A stretch of DNA of 64,000 nucleotides, taken from the NCBI RefSeq assembly GCF_016863275.1, contig NZ_BOOO01000047.1, forward strand, positions 37,405-101,404. The letters run 5' to 3'. The notes under the pieces were generated by a model. That model saw only the letters and a program-made list of their open reading frames with translations, was not told where the DNA came from and searched no databases. Of the stretch, positions 62,218-64,000 are shown piece after piece (the stretch's first letter is position 1; every line of letters starts with the position of its first letter). Position numbers and translations under genes: made by a program. This DNA comes from Planotetraspora mira. GTDB lineage: Bacteria; Actinomycetota; Actinomycetes; Streptosporangiales; Streptosporangiaceae.

Positions 62218-62862
62218 ATGGGTAGCGCCCTCCTCTACCTCGCCATCGTCGTGATGTGGCTCAGCGTCCTGCTGCCCATGTGGCTCCGCAGGGACCGGCA
62301 TGTCGAGATATATGACGACCTGCAGGCCGAAGCCGACACGATCATCGAGGCGCCGGCTCCGGACCGCTCCAATGTCGAGCCGGCTCCTGCCCCGGTGCCT
62401 GCTCCCGCTGCCGTTTCTGCTCCTGCTCCTGTGGAGCCTTCGCGCGATGCGGTGGAGGCCGACACCGCCGAGGCTCCCGCTCCGGTACGGCCACGCCGTA
62501 CGGAGGGGCAGCGGCGCGCGAGCATCGTCGCCCGCAGGCGCAGGCGCCTGCTGTGGAGCCTGCTGCTCGTCCTGGCGTCCGTGGTCACGGCTGCCGTCCG
62601 AGTGATGCCCTGGTGGGGCGTGGCGCCCTCGGGCCTGCTGCTCGTGGGCTATCTCGCCGTGCTCCGCGTGGCCGTCAAGGCCGATGCCGAGCAGCGCGAG
62701 AGGGCCGCGCGGGCACGGGCGGAACATCTGCGCCGGCAGCGGGAACACCACCGTGCCATGGAGGAGATGGCGCGCGAGGCGGAGATCATCCAGCTTGAGG
62801 CCCGCAGGCGCAACCAGGTCTTCGACCAGTACGCCGATGGCCGCCGTGCGGTCGGAGACTGA
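62218..62862 (+). CDS. GlpR/SepX-like membrane division protein
   Basis: 214 residues from ATG 62218, with GGAGGT 6 bp upstream. One N-terminal helix ends in a conserved basic motif (ALLYLAIVVMWLSVLLPMWL then RRDRHVE). An Ala/Pro linker leads to RRRRLLWSLLLVLASVV and a second hydrophobic pair. The C-terminus is a charged coiled coil. The layout and the neighbours galU, moeA and rimJ match GlpR of corynebacteria and SepX of Streptomyces, the membrane receptor that couples Glp to FtsZ during division. Confidence 0.75.
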   Translation: MGSALLYLAIVVMWLSVLLPMWLRRDRHVEIYDDLQAEADTIIEAPAPDRSNVEPAPAPVPAPAAVSAPAPVEPSRDAVEADTAEAPAPVRPRRTEGQRRASIVARRRRRLLWSLLLVLASVVTAAVRVMPWWGVAPSGLLLVGYLAVLRVAVKADAEQRERAARARAEHLRRQREHHRAMEEMAREAEIIQLEARRRNQVFDQYADGRRAVGD

Positions 62863-62912
62863 TCCGGATGGCGCGGGGAGCCCCAAGAGTTTGCTAATCT
62901 AGTCGAGTCATT

Positions 62913-62986
62913 GGGGCTATAGCGCAGTCCGGTAGCGCACTTCGTTCGCATCGAAGGGGTCTGGGGTTCAAATCCCCATAGCTCCA
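62913..62986 (+). tRNA. tRNA-Ala (anticodon CGC)
   Basis: Acceptor GGGGCTA pairs with TAGCTCC including the alanine-identity G3:U70 pair. The anticodon stem CTTCG/CGAAG encloses TTCGCAT (anticodon CGC), and the T arm has GGTTCAAATCC. CCA is encoded at 62987-62989. Confidence 0.93.
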
Positions 62987-62994
62987 CCATGACG

Positions 62995-63030
62995 AAAGGC
63001 CCGCCAGGTGAACGCCTGGCGGGCCTTTTT
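62995..63030 (+). terminator. Strong rho-independent terminator after tRNA-Ala
   Basis: AAAGGCCCGCCAGG (62995-63008) pairs perfectly with its complement (63015-63028) across a 6-nt loop and runs into a T tract. It also lies just beyond the 3' end of the opposing integrase remnant. Confidence 0.9.
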
Positions 63031-63046
63031 GCTGCTCAGGAGCCGT

Positions 63047-63823
63047 TCAGGGAGCCTCGGGCCGATCTTCTTCCGGGGTGGACGGTAGATCTTGCGCCGG
63101 CCCTGTGGTCTCTGGAGTCAGCGAAAAGTCAGCGAAGATTGCACGAGCTCTGCTGCTTCGGTCCCGCGATGCGTGCGTGTAGCGGTTGAGCGTGGTCGAG
63201 TTCTGCTCATGCCCAACAAGGCCCACAACATCGTTCACCGGGACGCCTTCTGAGACGAGCCAGGTCGCGTAGCAGTGCCGGAGGTCGTGGAACCGGAGTC
63301 CTTCGCCGGCGTGTTTTGCAACCTGTGAGACCGCTTCCTCCTTGGTCAAAACGCCTTCCTCTGCTGAATGCCTTGCTTGTCTGGCCAGACGCCGAGGAAT
63401 GCATCCGGACTCATCTGCATGACGGCGCCGAGGAGTCCCGCACGGACGAGGGACGGCCGCCAGACACGAGCGCGGAAGGTGTGTCGGCTAAGCGCGCCGC
63501 CACGGGACGTAGTGAAGACCTCTCCGAGCGGCCCCGCGGGATAGGTGCCCTTATGCGCGCTAAGGAGATCGACGACGAACCCGGGAAGCGGCACTTCCCT
63601 CCGTCCTGCGCGGGACTTGGGGTATGGCTTGATGGTGACGTGACCGTTGACCTCTACAGCGACCTGGAGCACTCTCACCGTCCCGGTATCGAGGTCGAGC
63701 GCATCCCAGCGCAGGCCCGCACACTCACCCCAGCGCAGACCGGCCCCAGCTGCCAGCGCGACTACCGCCTGGTAGAGACCCCGGAGCGGCCATCGCCTGG
63801 CAGCTCACGCCGCCCCGGGGTCT
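63047..63823 (-). pseudogene. Frameshifted, 5'-truncated tyrosine integrase
   Basis: Two minus frames join into one integrase C-terminal half. From about 63823 to 63350 it reads VALAAGAGLRWGECAGLRWD, KSRAGRREVPLPGFVVDLLS. From 63349 to 63047 it reads LTKEEAVSQVAKHAG, RFHDLRHCYATWLVSEG, GHEQNSTTLNRYTHAS with the catalytic His, Arg and Tyr. The break is at a run of four T (coding strand, about 63348-63351); one more T would restore the frame. Upstream of ~63823 a stop codon and unrelated sequence replace the N-terminal half. It lies 60 bp from the tRNA-Ala 3' end, so it is the relic of an element integrated there. Confidence 0.85.
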
Positions 63824-63979
63824 CTGTGGGCAGGCGTAGAAACCGCTGACGACACCGGTATCGCCACAGCGGTCACTCTCGTGGTCGGGATGCTGATCTC
63901 GCTCGTCCCCGCAGTTGATGCTCTCCGCAAGCGCCTAAGAATCGAGATAACTAAGAAGCGCTGGGACACTGACACCTGA
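63808..63979 (+). pseudogene. 3' fragment of an unknown membrane-protein gene
   Basis: An open plus frame ending TGA 63977-63979 encodes GIATAVTLVVGMLISLVPAV followed by a basic tail. It has no convincing start and abuts the truncated integrase, consistent with a deletion junction around 63800-63830. Low certainty. Confidence 0.3.
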
Positions 63980-64000
63980 GCGAGAGTCCTGAGGTGGCCC

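Overview
The window is high-GC DNA from a mycelial or related actinomycete. The chromosomal part carries an Actinobacteria-type block galU - moeA/glp - moaC - mog - rimJ-like - glpR/sepX-like. The accessory part carries an AICE-type integrative conjugative element, which is an actinomycete-specific class. The order is probably Streptosporangiales or a close relative, but that is inference; no rRNA is present to settle it.

Layout. (1) 0.4-17.7 kb is a dense defence island. It holds a DUF2075 nuclease-helicase, a MazG-like pyrophosphohydrolase, an HNH nuclease, and a three-gene translationally coupled operon ending in an 1800-residue DUF1998-type helicase that resembles Druantia type II (DruF-DruG-DruE). 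Next comes a NaeI-like restriction-modification unit: a C5-cytosine methylase, a Vsr endonuclease and a NaeI-family endonuclease. It closes with an HNH nuclease that has a PUA/SRA-like front domain. (2) 18-26 kb holds poorly characterised membrane-anchored proteins, a PIN-like protein, a two-gene membrane operon, and a tightly coupled operon of zinc ribbon, four-helix membrane protein and SAF-domain membrane protein. (3) 26.7-36.4 kb holds a very large NACHT/STAND NTPase, a DEDDh exonuclease with TerB-, BRCT- and membrane-like parts, and an AT-richer P-loop ATPase. (4) 36.8-48.5 kb is the AICE: two paralogous XRE-DUF5919 regulators, a tandem GntR protein, HD, DUF6000 and NUDIX (Pif-like) genes, a GntR (KorSA-like) repressor, an FtsK/TraB-type translocase, a DUF2637/Spd-like protein, a RepSA-like HUH initiator, an excisionase and a tyrosine integrase. 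(5) 48.9-51 kb holds two lower-GC membrane genes, one with a HEPN-like RN..H motif, followed by tRNA-Arg(CCT). (6) 51.7-62.9 kb is chromosomal backbone: a VanY-like peptidase, a CpaB/SAF protein, MTA phosphorylase, an FmdB zinc ribbon, a K+/H+ antiporter, 5-formyl-THF cyclo-ligase, GalU, molybdenum cofactor genes, a GNAT and GlpR/SepX. (7) tRNA-Ala(CGC) is followed by a frameshifted, truncated integrase, the scar of another integration.

How the genes fit together. The accessory half reads as layered anti-mobile-element defence (modification and restriction, a Druantia-like helicase, a STAND sensor) beside a conjugative element that brings its own regulators and exclusion-type genes. Three intergenic regions of the element share helically phased GGGACGT/ACGTCC repeats, suggesting one regulatory circuit built on the DUF5919 regulators. 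The backbone half combines Moco synthesis with the Glp/GlpR division module.
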